Below, one piece after another: positions 36,107 to 43,817 of a stretch of 61,954 nucleotides of DNA. This DNA is from Candidatus Saccharimonadota bacterium (GTDB lineage: Bacteria > Patescibacteriota > Saccharimonadia > Saccharimonadales > SLHW01). Made by a program: the position numbers and the translations under genes. Each line of letters opens with the position of its first letter. Positions within the stretch are counted from its first letter, which is position 1. Below the pieces are notes generated by a model, which was given only the letters and a program-made list of their open reading frames with translations, had not been told where the DNA came from and ran no database searches. Location: NCBI GenBank assembly GCA_007135955.1, contig SLHW01000003.1, positions 1-61,954 on the forward strand. Reading direction: 5' to 3'.

Positions 36107-36603
36107 TGGCAACCGCAGTCGTGTTAGTCACTGCATTGATTATGTTGTTTGGGTTTGTGGTTATGGTCGGAGCGCCGTACGTACCAACCCTAAGGGTGCA
36201 ATCAGTTACTGCACTAGACCTGCTAAACCTAAAGGCCGGGGATTCTTTGCTCGAGCTAGGCAGTGGTGATGGCCGGGTCGTAAAAGCTGCTGCTGAGCGA
36301 GGGATACAAGTTACCGGTATTGAGCTTAATCCGTTGTTGGTCTTGTGGAGCAAGCTAATTACTTGGCGCTACCGAGATATCGTTACTATTAAGTGGGGTA
36401 ATATCTGGTCAACTAGACATTGGCCAGAAAAGACAGATGGCATTTACGTGTTTCTACTCGACAAATTTATGCAAAAGTTGGATAAAAAAGTTACTCAAAC
36501 ATACCCAAGTCAATCAATCAAGTTAGTGAGTTTTGCATTTGAGATCCCCAACAAAAAACCTAAGCAGGAGCGGGCGGGGCTTTATCTCTATCTCTATCGG
36601 TAG
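36106..36603 (+). CDS. Membrane-anchored class I SAM-dependent methyltransferase
   Basis: Small methyltransferase (165 aa) with an N-terminal membrane helix (residues 5-25) and SAM-binding motifs LLELGSGDGRVVKAAAERG and VTGIELNP. Substrate unknown; such anchored enzymes in other bacteria modify lipids or membrane proteins. It overlaps xseB by one nucleotide. Confidence 0.85.
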   Translation: MATAVVLVTALIMLFGFVVMVGAPYVPTLRVQSVTALDLLNLKAGDSLLELGSGDGRVVKAAAERGIQVTGIELNPLLVLWSKLITWRYRDIVTIKWGNIWSTRHWPEKTDGIYVFLLDKFMQKLDKKVTQTYPSQSIKLVSFAFEIPNKKPKQERAGLYLYLYR

Positions 36604-36624
36604 CAGGAAACTCTTTGCTTATGC

Positions 36625-36630
36625 TATTAT
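36625..36630 (+). promoter_or_regulatory. -10 box of the gene at 36640
   Basis: TATTAT ending 9 nt before the ATG. Confidence 0.4.
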
Positions 36631-36639
36631 ATATTTCAA

Positions 36640-37374
36640 ATGCCACCAAATAACCAGCAATTACCACCGCAGCCTCAAGGTCAGCCGTATCCGGCACCAC
36701 CACCAGACTATCAGTCAGCTTCACAGCAGGCGGGTAGCCATCGCAAGTTATGCCTTATTCTCTCGATTGTGTTTGGCCTGTTGTTTCTTGGTGCGGCTGG
36801 GTTCGGGGCGTGGGCCTTTTTAGAAAGAGGTGAGTACAAGAATGAAACCGATGCCATTGTAGCCAGAGAGGTGGAAGCTGCGGTAGCACAAAACACCGAA
36901 GAACTAGAAGCAAAGTTCTTAGAGCGAGAGAAAGAACCGCTTGTTACTTATAACGGCCCGGCTGCTTTTGGGTCGGTATCGATAGACTATCCAAAGACTT
37001 GGTCGGCTTATATCGAAGAATCCGGCAGAGGGTCAACACCTATAGAAGGATATTTCCATCCGAATTTTGTGCCTGACCCATCAGATAACCTCATCGCTCT
37101 TAGCGTAGAAGTCGTTGATAGAGACTATTCCAGGGTATTGCAACCTTTTGAAAGTCTAGCTAGACGAGGACAAGTTACTATTTCGCCGATTGAAGCAGAA
37201 AACGTTGATGGTGTGCTCGGCACACGAATAGAGGGTGAGATAGAGCGTGATGTGCAAGGCATTGTGGTGATATTTGAGATACGTGATAAAACATTAGTCC
37301 TTAAAACTCAGTCAACTGAGTTTAAGAATGATTTTGACAACATCATTCTTGCTAACCTTCGATTTAACCCCTAG
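36640..37374 (+). CDS. One-pass membrane protein with Pro/Gln-rich tail and extracellular domain
   Basis: Function unknown (244 aa). Pro/Gln-rich cytosolic residues 1-35 (QPQGQPYPAPPPDY), a membrane helix about 40-62, a charged helical linker about 65-100, then an extracellular domain opening with SIDYPKTWSAY. The YPxTW motif resembles PsbP-like domains and also occurs in the protein encoded at 42055-42900. Same architecture as the gene at 19512. Confidence 0.72.
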   Translation: MPPNNQQLPPQPQGQPYPAPPPDYQSASQQAGSHRKLCLILSIVFGLLFLGAAGFGAWAFLERGEYKNETDAIVAREVEAAVAQNTEELEAKFLEREKEPLVTYNGPAAFGSVSIDYPKTWSAYIEESGRGSTPIEGYFHPNFVPDPSDNLIALSVEVVDRDYSRVLQPFESLARRGQVTISPIEAENVDGVLGTRIEGEIERDVQGIVVIFEIRDKTLVLKTQSTEFKNDFDNIILANLRFNP

Positions 37375-37462
37375 TTTTTGCAGGAGGTAGGCATTAGTAG
37401 CATCCGCGTGTTCGGTGCGCTATACTGAGTAGTATAACGGGGGTAAAAATACAACTATCGTC

Positions 37463-38158
37463 ATGTCAATCGAGTACAAAAATGCATCAATGACGCACCA
37501 TGCCACCCATGAGCGCTCACTGGCACTACAACTGCAACAGGCGTTGCTACAAATTTCTCAGTATGCTCAAGGAGCGCAGGTTGACGCCCGGGCAATCGAA
37601 GTGACAGCCCGGCGAACTCTTGATTTAATTGATTGCTATCTTTTAGGGTCTCGTGGCCCAGATCAACTAAGGCTTCACCTCGAGCCAGTGTCGCTCGGCT
37701 CTATCGTCCAAGAAGCACTCCACCAGCTTACCCCGACTGCAGAGCAATATGACTGCCAGCTTTGGCTCAAGTCAACTGGTAGCCCCGCGCTTATCTATAC
37801 CGACAAAGAACTTGCCAAGATGGCGTTTGTTGGGCTTGGCCATAGCTTTATCGAAGAGGCAGCCAGCCAGAGCAAAGCTCGGCGAGTAGTCTTTGCAGTG
37901 AAGTCTCGTTTAGCAGGTCCTACGGCTGGTGTTTTTTCGCCAGGAATAGACGTCAAGGCTCGTTCACTAGAGCAACTCAGAAATTTGCAAGGGCAAGCCT
38001 CGCGGCAGAGTGGCAGTTTTAGTAGCACTGCGACCGGTGTAGTGCTGGCTGACGCTTTACTCAAGCGTATCGAGACGCAACTGTTTGCGACAAGCTTCCA
38101 TCACATTAAAGGGTTCGCTGCAACATTTGATAAAAGCACCCAGCTTCAACTTGTCTGA
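37463..38158 (+). CDS. Degenerate sensor histidine kinase-like protein
   Basis: Cytosolic protein (231 aa) resembling the dimerisation and ATPase core of a histidine kinase. The helical region (residues 15-60) is followed by LEPVSLGSIVQEAL, the usual entry to the ATPase domain. The N box (DKELAKMAFVGLGHSFIEEA) lacks the Mg-binding Asn, and the G2 box position reads TATGVVLADALL instead of GxGLGL. No clear phosphorylatable H box (HExRTP) is seen. It probably does not bind ATP normally. Immediately followed by an equally unusual receiver gene, so the pair likely functions together by protein contact. Confidence 0.6.
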   Translation: MSIEYKNASMTHHATHERSLALQLQQALLQISQYAQGAQVDARAIEVTARRTLDLIDCYLLGSRGPDQLRLHLEPVSLGSIVQEALHQLTPTAEQYDCQLWLKSTGSPALIYTDKELAKMAFVGLGHSFIEEAASQSKARRVVFAVKSRLAGPTAGVFSPGIDVKARSLEQLRNLQGQASRQSGSFSSTATGVVLADALLKRIETQLFATSFHHIKGFAATFDKSTQLQLV

Positions 38159-38159
38159 T

Positions 38160-38534
38160 ATGCTACGGATTGTTCTCATAGAACCAAACACAGTACTTGC
38201 TCGGCAGTACTCTGAAGCTATTACTGACGAATTAAACGAAGTGGTGATTGCGCACTCAGCAGAGACCGCGCTAAGTGCGCTAGACGCTCCGACAGATATG
38301 ATTGTGCTAGAGCTACAACTTGGTCCACATAATGGGCTCGAGTTGCTCTATGAAATCCGCAGTTATGAGGATTTAGCGGAAACGCCAGTAGTTATCTTGA
38401 GCAACGTTAGTTCCAGTTATGTAACCAATGCTAAGAGCTATGAGCTACTCGGTATTTCCGAATATTTATATAAGCCACAGACAACACTTCGTTCACTGAA
38501 ACGCACAATAACTAGCTTGCTTGAGGACGATTAG
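38160..38534 (+). CDS. Atypical response regulator receiver with Glu at the phosphorylation site
   Basis: Receiver-fold protein (124 aa) without output domain. The phospho-Asp is replaced by E51 (VLELQLGPHNG), the acid pocket is reduced to E8-P9 (LIEPN), and only the switch K105 (YLYKPQ) is kept. Asp-to-Glu substitutions often mimic constitutive activation, but the missing Mg-binding pair suggests a non-phosphorylatable scaffold. The start at ATG 38160 lies one base after the stop of the degenerate kinase, so the two are coupled; recO follows 6 nt later. Confidence 0.82.
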   Translation: MLRIVLIEPNTVLARQYSEAITDELNEVVIAHSAETALSALDAPTDMIVLELQLGPHNGLELLYEIRSYEDLAETPVVILSNVSSSYVTNAKSYELLGISEYLYKPQTTLRSLKRTITSLLEDD

Positions 38535-38540
38535 GTAGTC

Positions 38541-39239
38541 ATGCAGCGCATTGTCACGACCGCGATTGTGCTTCGTCGAGTTGATTACGGTGAAGCAGAT
38601 AGGATTGTTAATGTTTTGACGTATGATCAAGGGAAAGTAACCTTGTTTGCTAAAGCGGTCAGGAAACCAAAATCTAAGCTAGCTGGTGGTATTGAGCTGT
38701 TTAGCGTCAATGACGTTACCTTTATCCCAGGACGGAGCGATATGGCGACACTGGTATCGAGCCGTGTGCTTGAGAATTTTGGGCGCATTGTCCATGACTA
38801 TGATTCGACGATGACAGCTTATCGGCTGTTAAAGGCCGTTGATGCTATCACTGAGTCAACTGCCGGTGAGCAATATTTTATTTATTTGCGCGAAACGTTA
38901 GCAGGACTCAATGACGATGATTTGTCGCTTGATCAGGTCTTATTATGGTCCTCTACCAGGCTACTGGCGATAAGCGGCAATTTACCTAACTTGTTAACTG
39001 ACGTTAAAGGCAATCAGCTTAGTGAGCAAGCTAGCTATCTTTTTTCGTTAGAGAATATGAGCTTCAAAACAGATGGTAATGGAGTGTTTCGGGCTGACAC
39101 TATCAAGCTAATTCGCTACTGTGCTAGTACCGAGAGTCCATTGGCACTCAAACGTTTGCAGGCAGATGAATCATTGTATCAGCCAGCGCGCTTGTTATTG
39201 CAACAAGTTGTTGCGGAATCACTATCTGTCGAGCTATAG
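38541..39239 (+). CDS. recO: DNA repair protein RecO
   Basis: RecFOR-pathway mediator that loads RecA onto SSB-coated DNA. The N-terminal OB-fold (VTTAIVLRRVDYGEADRIVNV, VRKPKSKLAGGIELFS) is followed by the helical domain. It is 232 aa, and the zinc cysteines present in many RecO C-termini are absent. It follows the two-component-like pair closely and ends one base before the second structured intergenic element. Confidence 0.93.
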   Translation: MQRIVTTAIVLRRVDYGEADRIVNVLTYDQGKVTLFAKAVRKPKSKLAGGIELFSVNDVTFIPGRSDMATLVSSRVLENFGRIVHDYDSTMTAYRLLKAVDAITESTAGEQYFIYLRETLAGLNDDDLSLDQVLLWSSTRLLAISGNLPNLLTDVKGNQLSEQASYLFSLENMSFKTDGNGVFRADTIKLIRYCASTESPLALKRLQADESLYQPARLLLQQVVAESLSVEL

Positions 39240-39240
39240 C

Positions 39241-39402
39241 CACGCATTTTGCTCTGTTTCCGCCGCGCTATATCACACACTGACTGCTGCAAACTATCAC
39301 TCCTCGCTTAAGGTAAGGCTAGGCTTATGCTTACGCTCGGATTAAAAGTTTTCGCTCGCCTAAGGTACAATCCATCATCAGCGGGAAACTACAGAATGCG
39401 TG
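39241..39402 (+). repeat. Structured intergenic element, copy 2
   Basis: Second copy of the element at 12753-12917. Terminal arms CACGCATTTTG (39241-39251) and CAGAATGCGTG (39392-39402) pair with one G-T wobble, continued after a small internal loop by GTTTCC/GGAAAC. Shared with copy 1: CCGCCGCGCTATATCAC, GCTGCAAACT, ACTCCT-GCTTAA, GGATTAA-AGTTTTCGC. The inner hairpin is GTAAG/CTTAC here against GTAAC/GTTAC in copy 1, a compensatory change. It starts one base after the recO stop and ends about 30 nt before the glyS -10 box. Strand not determined. Confidence 0.8.
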
Positions 39403-39430
39403 ATAACTAGAAATTCATCACATAAACAGA

Positions 39431-39436
39431 TATACT
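39431..39436 (+). promoter_or_regulatory. -10 box of glyS
   Basis: TATACT ending 9 nt before the ATG at 39446. Confidence 0.5.
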
Positions 39437-39445
39437 CCCATAAGT

Positions 39446-40804
39446 ATGAGTAAAGAAGTAGCACTTGAAGACATAGTAAGTTTGTGTAAGCGCCGAGGAT
39501 TTATTTACCAAGGCTCTGAAGTATATGGCGGCTTAGCCGGTACATGGGATTATGGTCCGTTGGGTCTCAGCCTTAAGCGCAATATTATGAATCTTTGGTG
39601 GAAGACGTTTGTCGAAGAGCGCGATGATATGTATGGTGTCGACGCAGCTATTCTGATGAATCAGAGAGTCTGGCAGGCGAGTGGTCACGTTGATACTTTT
39701 CATGACCCTTTGATTGAAGATATTGAAACTAAGCGTCGTTACCGGCTAGATCACTTACTAGAAGATAATGGGGTAAATCCTGAGGGTATGTCGCTCGAGC
39801 AGATGGCTGAAGCGCTCAGAGAGAACAATATCAAAAGCCCTGACGGCAATCAGTTAGGTGAGCCACAGTTTTTCAATATGATGTTTGAAACTGCTGTTGG
39901 TCCAGTAAAAGACGAACACAGTAAAAGCTATCTACGGCCAGAAACAGCGCAGGGAATTTTTACCAATTTTAAAAACGTTGTTGATAGTTTTTATCCAGAT
40001 GTGCCGTTTGGTGTCGCTCAGATGGGCAAGGCGTTTCGTAACGAGATATCGCCGCGTGATTTCGTTTTTCGCAGTCGTGAGTTCGAGCAAATGGAAATCG
40101 AATATTTTATACATAAGGATGACTGGAGAAAAGAGTTTGAAAAATGGGTTGTCGACATAAAGGCTTTTCTCAGCGAGCTCGGGCTTCCGGAAGAAAGCGT
40201 TCACGAACACGAAGTTCCAGCGGAAGATCGGGCACACTACAGCGAACGCACTATCGACTTCATGTTTGATTATCCGCATAAGCGTGACGAGTTGCTTGGT
40301 CTTGCGTATCGAACTGATTTTGACCTAAAGAACATCGAGCGCGAGTCGGGTAAGAACATGGAATATATCACTAAGGGCGGGGGTGAGCGCTTCGTTCCGC
40401 ATGTAATCGAGCCAAGCTTTGGTGTCGAGCGTGCAGTTATGGCAGTGCTTGTGAGCGCATATAACCAAGATGAAGTGAACGGTGAAAAGCGTATTTTCTT
40501 GAAGCTGCCGCAGCATCTTGCGCCAGTGAGGGTCGCTGTCAGTCCATTACTGAAGAACAAGCCAGAGCTAGTTAAGAAGGCTCGTGAAGTTTACGACCTA
40601 GTAAAAAAAGAATTTAGTAATGTCATGTGGGACGACAACGGCAACATTGGCAAGAGATATCGTCGCCAAGACGAGATTGGTACTCCGTATTGTGTCGTGG
40701 TTGATTTTGATTCGCTTGAGGATGATTCTGTTACAGTTCGCGATAGAGATACCACAGAGCAAGTTCGCGTTAAGATTTCTGAGTTATCAGAAAAACTTAA
40801 ATAA
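39446..40804 (+). CDS. glyS: Glycyl-tRNA synthetase, eukaryote-like dimeric class II
   Basis: Charges tRNA-Gly (452 aa). It is the alpha2-type enzyme, not the alpha2beta2 GlyQS pair: SLCKRRGFIYQGSEVYGG at the N-terminus, RPETAQGIF, motif 2 GKAFRNEISPRDFVFRSREF and motif 3 PHVIEPSFGVERAV, then an anticodon-binding domain. A leaderless -10 box precedes the ATG. Two small hairpins follow the stop. Confidence 0.96.
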   Translation: MSKEVALEDIVSLCKRRGFIYQGSEVYGGLAGTWDYGPLGLSLKRNIMNLWWKTFVEERDDMYGVDAAILMNQRVWQASGHVDTFHDPLIEDIETKRRYRLDHLLEDNGVNPEGMSLEQMAEALRENNIKSPDGNQLGEPQFFNMMFETAVGPVKDEHSKSYLRPETAQGIFTNFKNVVDSFYPDVPFGVAQMGKAFRNEISPRDFVFRSREFEQMEIEYFIHKDDWRKEFEKWVVDIKAFLSELGLPEESVHEHEVPAEDRAHYSERTIDFMFDYPHKRDELLGLAYRTDFDLKNIERESGKNMEYITKGGGERFVPHVIEPSFGVERAVMAVLVSAYNQDEVNGEKRIFLKLPQHLAPVRVAVSPLLKNKPELVKKAREVYDLVKKEFSNVMWDDNGNIGKRYRRQDEIGTPYCVVVDFDSLEDDSVTVRDRDTTEQVRVKISELSEKLK

Positions 40805-40807
40805 ACA

Positions 40808-40849
40808 ACCTGCCCAAGGCAGGTAGTAAATAGGAAGAGTTTCGCTCTT
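40808..40849 (+). terminator. Two hairpins after glyS
   Basis: ACCTGCC-caa-GGCAGGT (40808-40824) and AAGAG-tttcg-CTCTT (40835-40849). Neither is followed by a T-run, so they may be 3'-end stabilising stems more than classical terminators. Confidence 0.35.
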
Positions 40850-40881
40850 GCAGAGCAGCGTACTTTTGCCAGTCGTAGTAT

Positions 40882-41037
40882 TTATTGTTCCTTGTCATCG
40901 AGTATTTTTCGGAACGTATCTGACAGCTCATCAAGGCCATCACCAAATTCAAGCGCGAGTGCGTCTACTTGACTGCGCTATTCGATCTTTTCTTCAGTTA
41001 GCGATTTTTGCAAGTGTCGTTCAGCAATAAGCTGCAT
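40882..41037 (-). pseudogene. Remnant of a small gene with an in-frame TAG
   Basis: In the 329-bp gap after glyS the minus strand reads ATG (41037) to TAA (40882) as 52 codons with one internal TAG at codon 20. The parts are protein-like: an amphipathic first section ending SLTEEKIE and a second section with DALALEFGDGLDELSD. Codon use resembles genuine genes here. Just upstream another frame reads TEAINDSILALPSITD, suggesting a frameshift as well. No family is recognised. It could be a decayed regulator or antitoxin-sized protein. Confidence 0.4.
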
Positions 41038-41133
41038 CAGTGGTCAGTTATCGATGGCAGTGCTAGTATTGAGTCGTTTATCGCCTCAGTTAAATTGTAG
41101 AAAATATAGTATATCGTGGTAAATTAATACTGG

Positions 41134-41409
41134 ATGTATTCATTTGTCGTTACACTATTAGGGTTAGTAATTTTTATCTACATGTTCGATGTGCTGCGCA
41201 AACGATCATCGGTGCGCGCTAAACGCATTGGTCTGGCTTCTTGGCTCGCAGCAGGTGCTCTAGTGACCTTGTATGCGTTGCTGAGTTTTTCTGCATGGGA
41301 TGGGGGCGCAGGTTTTATGATTTTCTTTTTGATGGGATTGTTTTTTTGGGTGATTCCGACGGGTGGATTGCTTTACTTAGATTTTAAGCAAAACCATAAA
41401 AATAGATAA
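41134..41409 (+). CDS. Small membrane protein, three helices (91 aa)
   Basis: Not recognised. Three hydrophobic helices (about residues 2-20, 33-52, 59-83) with basic loops (RKRSSVRAKRIG), predicting a polytopic inner-membrane protein. A TAATAC element directly precedes the ATG and a TATAGT box lies at 41105-41110. Confidence 0.6.
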   Translation: MYSFVVTLLGLVIFIYMFDVLRKRSSVRAKRIGLASWLAAGALVTLYALLSFSAWDGGAGFMIFFLMGLFFWVIPTGGLLYLDFKQNHKNR

Positions 41410-41441
41410 AGGCTAAGCAGTAAATACATTTTTTTTATCTC

Positions 41442-42020
41442 ATGGAACAACCTGGATACCGATTCAAAACAATAGAGCTTGATATTGCGATCCAATATGG
41501 CTTGCCGAGTAGTGAATTATTAGCTGAACACAAAGCAGCAGGAGTTAAGCTCGTTGTATCCGATATCGATGCTACCTTGACCAATAGTCATGCGGGTGAA
41601 TTGAGCCCACAAGCAAAACATTTTGCCGATACTATTGAGCAAAATGATTTACAGCTTATACTCGTTACAAACAATAACAACACCGATTTCGTTTATTCGA
41701 TAGCAGAAGACTTATCAGTTCCTGAAGAACGAGTGTTTAGACCAAGCAGTGTATTTGAGCATAAGCCAACGCCTATTATGGTTCGTCGAGCCATGCATTC
41801 ACTTGATGTATCTCCTGAGAAAACGTTTGCAGTAGGCGACGGTGGGACTGACGTAATTTCTTTTTTGGCATCAGGTATACGAAAGGCCTCAGTCTGCCTC
41901 AACTCTCCTAATGCAGCCAATGGCTATCCTTTTCGGCGATACGTAAGATCAGCTGAATATAAAATAGGAAAACAAGCAGTATTATTAGGATTAAGAATCG
42001 GCTTAATAACAAGATTTTAG
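41442..42020 (+). CDS. HAD-superfamily phosphatase, YqeG-like
   Basis: Haloacid-dehalogenase-fold phosphatase (192 aa). Motif I DIDATLT (nucleophile and acid Asp), motif II LVTNN, motif III lysine in HKPTP and motif IV GDGGTDV are complete. There is almost no cap, as in the HAD-IIIA group that includes phosphatidylglycerophosphate phosphatase; this lipid role is possible but not shown. It lies 32 nt after the small membrane protein. Confidence 0.88.
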   Translation: MEQPGYRFKTIELDIAIQYGLPSSELLAEHKAAGVKLVVSDIDATLTNSHAGELSPQAKHFADTIEQNDLQLILVTNNNNTDFVYSIAEDLSVPEERVFRPSSVFEHKPTPIMVRRAMHSLDVSPEKTFAVGDGGTDVISFLASGIRKASVCLNSPNAANGYPFRRYVRSAEYKIGKQAVLLGLRIGLITRF

Positions 42021-42054
42021 TTGAGCTGAAGTTTATTTTAGGCTATGTGAATAA

Positions 42055-42900
42055 TTATAGTAAGCCGAGCGACTTAATGATATCGACAGCTTGCTTATAG
42101 GCATTGGTTGATTGGAAGTATTGTGTATTGACTGAGTGCATCTGTAAGTCGTCTTCTAGCTCATCAGAGCTATAGCCACCAGCAATGATATAAGAATCAC
42201 CATCTCGGCCAAAGTCTGGCCCGAGTATATCGCCAGTTATCAGCTGAAAGTTGCCGGCAATCATCATGAAGGATAGATTGTTGCTGGTGTCTAGACCAAA
42301 GAATTGCAAGAATGTTTCTTCGCGTTGGCCGATAGAAGGGTTACTGTACTTGAGTGGTTGTGAGGGCAGGGCGGCGACGCCACGGCCGATGTAACTACTA
42401 TCTACGTCTCGTGCGCCTTGACGAAAGTAGAGCTTAAAATAACCATTAGCTATTTCTTCGCCAGCTAATGTAGTAAAGCTAAAACGGGGAGATATGATAC
42501 TGACGTCCTCCCCTTCATCGACGAGCGTCCAAGTGTTTGGGTAGGCGATATCCATCCGCGGGCTAGTGGTTCGCTGAGTTGCTATTTCAAAATCAGTAGT
42601 CACGTCGGACCCATCCGCTACTGGGCCTGCTTCTTGTGTGATATCTTGAGTTTGCTGAGCATCTGTATCGGACGGTTTGTCGGATTCATCACTACCACTT
42701 ATAAAAAACCAAGCAGCTGCTCCACCGAGGCCAACGACAAACAGTGAAGCCAAGGCTACAAAAGCAAATTTTGGTAGCGGTTTTTTATTTTTGTGTGGGG
42801 AAGGAGGTGTATATTCATCGTCAGGCATGTCTAGTGACTGTCCGTATAGTTCGTCTTCGGGGCTTACGTTTTGTTTCTTGCCTTCGTCGTTATCGTCCAT
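42055..42900 (-). CDS. One-pass membrane protein with extracellular PsbP-like domain
   Basis: Function unknown (281 aa). Acidic cytosolic residues 1-40, membrane helix about 45-68, an Asp/Gln/Thr-rich spacer (about 70-105), then an extracellular domain opening with MDIAYPNTWTLVDEG, similar to the YPKTW start in the protein at 36640. A TAGTAT box (42910-42915, minus) ends 9 nt before the ATG. It is divergent from the CYTH gene. Confidence 0.72.
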   Translation of the reverse strand: MDDNDEGKKQNVSPEDELYGQSLDMPDDEYTPPSPHKNKKPLPKFAFVALASLFVVGLGGAAAWFFISGSDESDKPSDTDAQQTQDITQEAGPVADGSDVTTDFEIATQRTTSPRMDIAYPNTWTLVDEGEDVSIISPRFSFTTLAGEEIANGYFKLYFRQGARDVDSSYIGRGVAALPSQPLKYSNPSIGQREETFLQFFGLDTSNNLSFMMIAGNFQLITGDILGPDFGRDGDSYIIAGGYSSDELEDDLQMHSVNTQYFQSTNAYKQAVDIIKSLGLL

Positions 42901-42955
42901 AATATCTATATACTACCATTGATTTAGCGGAACGTTGATTTACAAGATGTTAAAC

Positions 42956-42961
42956 TATAAC
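42956..42961 (+). promoter_or_regulatory. -10 box of the CYTH gene
   Basis: TATAAC ending 7 nt before the ATG at 42969. Confidence 0.4.
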
Positions 42962-42968
42962 TACTACT

Positions 42969-43508
42969 ATGAGAGAACTAGAAATCAAAGCAAAAGTGGC
43001 GAGCAAAGATGCGCTTCTACGAAAACTTCAGAAATACTCGATTGCTCTAGGTGAGCCAGTACGTCAGCAAGATATTGTTTTTGCTCAAGTTGACGGTGAT
43101 CCAGACCAAAGCAAAAATAATTGGCTAAGAATTAGAAAAGAAGGACAAAACTATACTTTTACGTTGAAGCGCGCGGTGACTGGTGAGCTAGATAACATAG
43201 AACACGAAACTAAAATAACAAATCCAGAAGAGTTAGAAAAGGTACTCGAGCTAATCGGTTTTAAGCGACATAGTGAAATCGATAAAACTCGGCAAAAGGG
43301 ATAAGTACAAGATATTGAAATTTGCATCGATGAGGTAGCCAGACTCGGCTTTTTTATAGAAGCAGAACTCATGGTTGACGATGACGCTGACTACACGGAG
43401 TCATACGAAAAACTTTGGCAACTACTCGACAAAATCGGCGTAGATCGTTCAGGTGAAATAACTAAAGGCTATGATGTATTAATCAATGAAAATAAAATAA
43501 TATTATAA
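42969..43508 (+). pseudogene. CYTH-domain (CyaB/thiamine-triphosphatase type) gene broken by one in-frame TAA
   Basis: Triphosphate-tunnel enzyme of the CYTH family. The N-terminal part (111 codons) has the ExExK motif RELEIKAKV and WLRIRKEG ... FTLKR. Codon 112 is TAA (43302-43304), after KTRQKG. The same frame then continues for 68 codons with the expected remainder (DIEICIDEVARLGFFIEAEL) to a TAA at 43506-43508. No frameshift is needed: one base change explains the break, most simply a Tyr codon turned to TAA. It is either a recent nonsense mutation, a sequence error or stop readthrough. Confidence 0.85.
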
Positions 43509-43520
43509 TAATAATAATGT

Positions 43521-43526
43521 TATAAT
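43521..43526 (+). promoter_or_regulatory. -10 box of the AbrB-like gene
   Basis: TATAAT ending 7 nt before the ATG at 43534, within an AT-only tract of repeated ATAAT units (43490-43535). Confidence 0.45.
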
Positions 43527-43533
43527 AAATAAT

Positions 43534-43728
43534 ATGGAATCAAAGTCAGTTCAAAAAGTTATCAAGGTAGGCTCCAGCATTGGAGTAACTATTCCAGCGC
43601 GCGAAGCTCGCTATCATGGCATCAAGCCAGGCGATAAGCTGCAACTTGTTATTCGTCACGACGACGAAGGCGGCATCCTACTAAAAGTTATGCGCTTGTC
43701 TTGGTTACGACGTATTTTTAGCCGGTAG
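43534..43728 (+). CDS. SpoVT/AbrB-fold DNA-binding protein
   Basis: Swapped-hairpin beta-barrel DNA-binding protein (64 aa) of the AbrB/MazE superfamily: VIKVGSSIGVTIPAREA then GIKPGDKLQLVI. Such proteins are antitoxins or transition-state regulators. No toxin gene is adjacent, so a stand-alone regulator is likelier. The basic C-terminus (WLRRIFSR) is unusual for an antitoxin toxin-binding tail. The AT-repeat tract before the gene could be its own operator. Confidence 0.85.
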   Translation: MESKSVQKVIKVGSSIGVTIPAREARYHGIKPGDKLQLVIRHDDEGGILLKVMRLSWLRRIFSR

Positions 43729-43807
43729 AATATACAATTTATCTTCTATGCTCAGTATTTAGTGATAGATGCTGTTATGCTATGCTTAAAAATACAAACA
43801 ACCAAAA

Positions 43808-43813
43808 AAGGAG
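43808..43813 (+). promoter_or_regulatory. Shine-Dalgarno deciding the heliorhodopsin start
   Basis: AAGGAG, 4 nt before ATG 43818. It rules against the in-frame ATG at 43782, which lies on top of a TATGCT -10-like sequence. Confidence 0.7.
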
Positions 43814-43817
43814 ACAT

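Noticed and set aside
40848..41030. Plus-strand 60-codon ORF after glyS
   Set aside because: It is the mirror of the minus-strand remnant, whose codons look more protein-like.
43302..43304. Reassigned stop codon in the CYTH gene
   Set aside because: TAA, TAG and TGA all end intact genes throughout the window.
43534..43728. Antitoxin of a toxin-antitoxin pair
   Set aside because: No toxin-sized gene is adjacent on either side; the heliorhodopsin gene follows.
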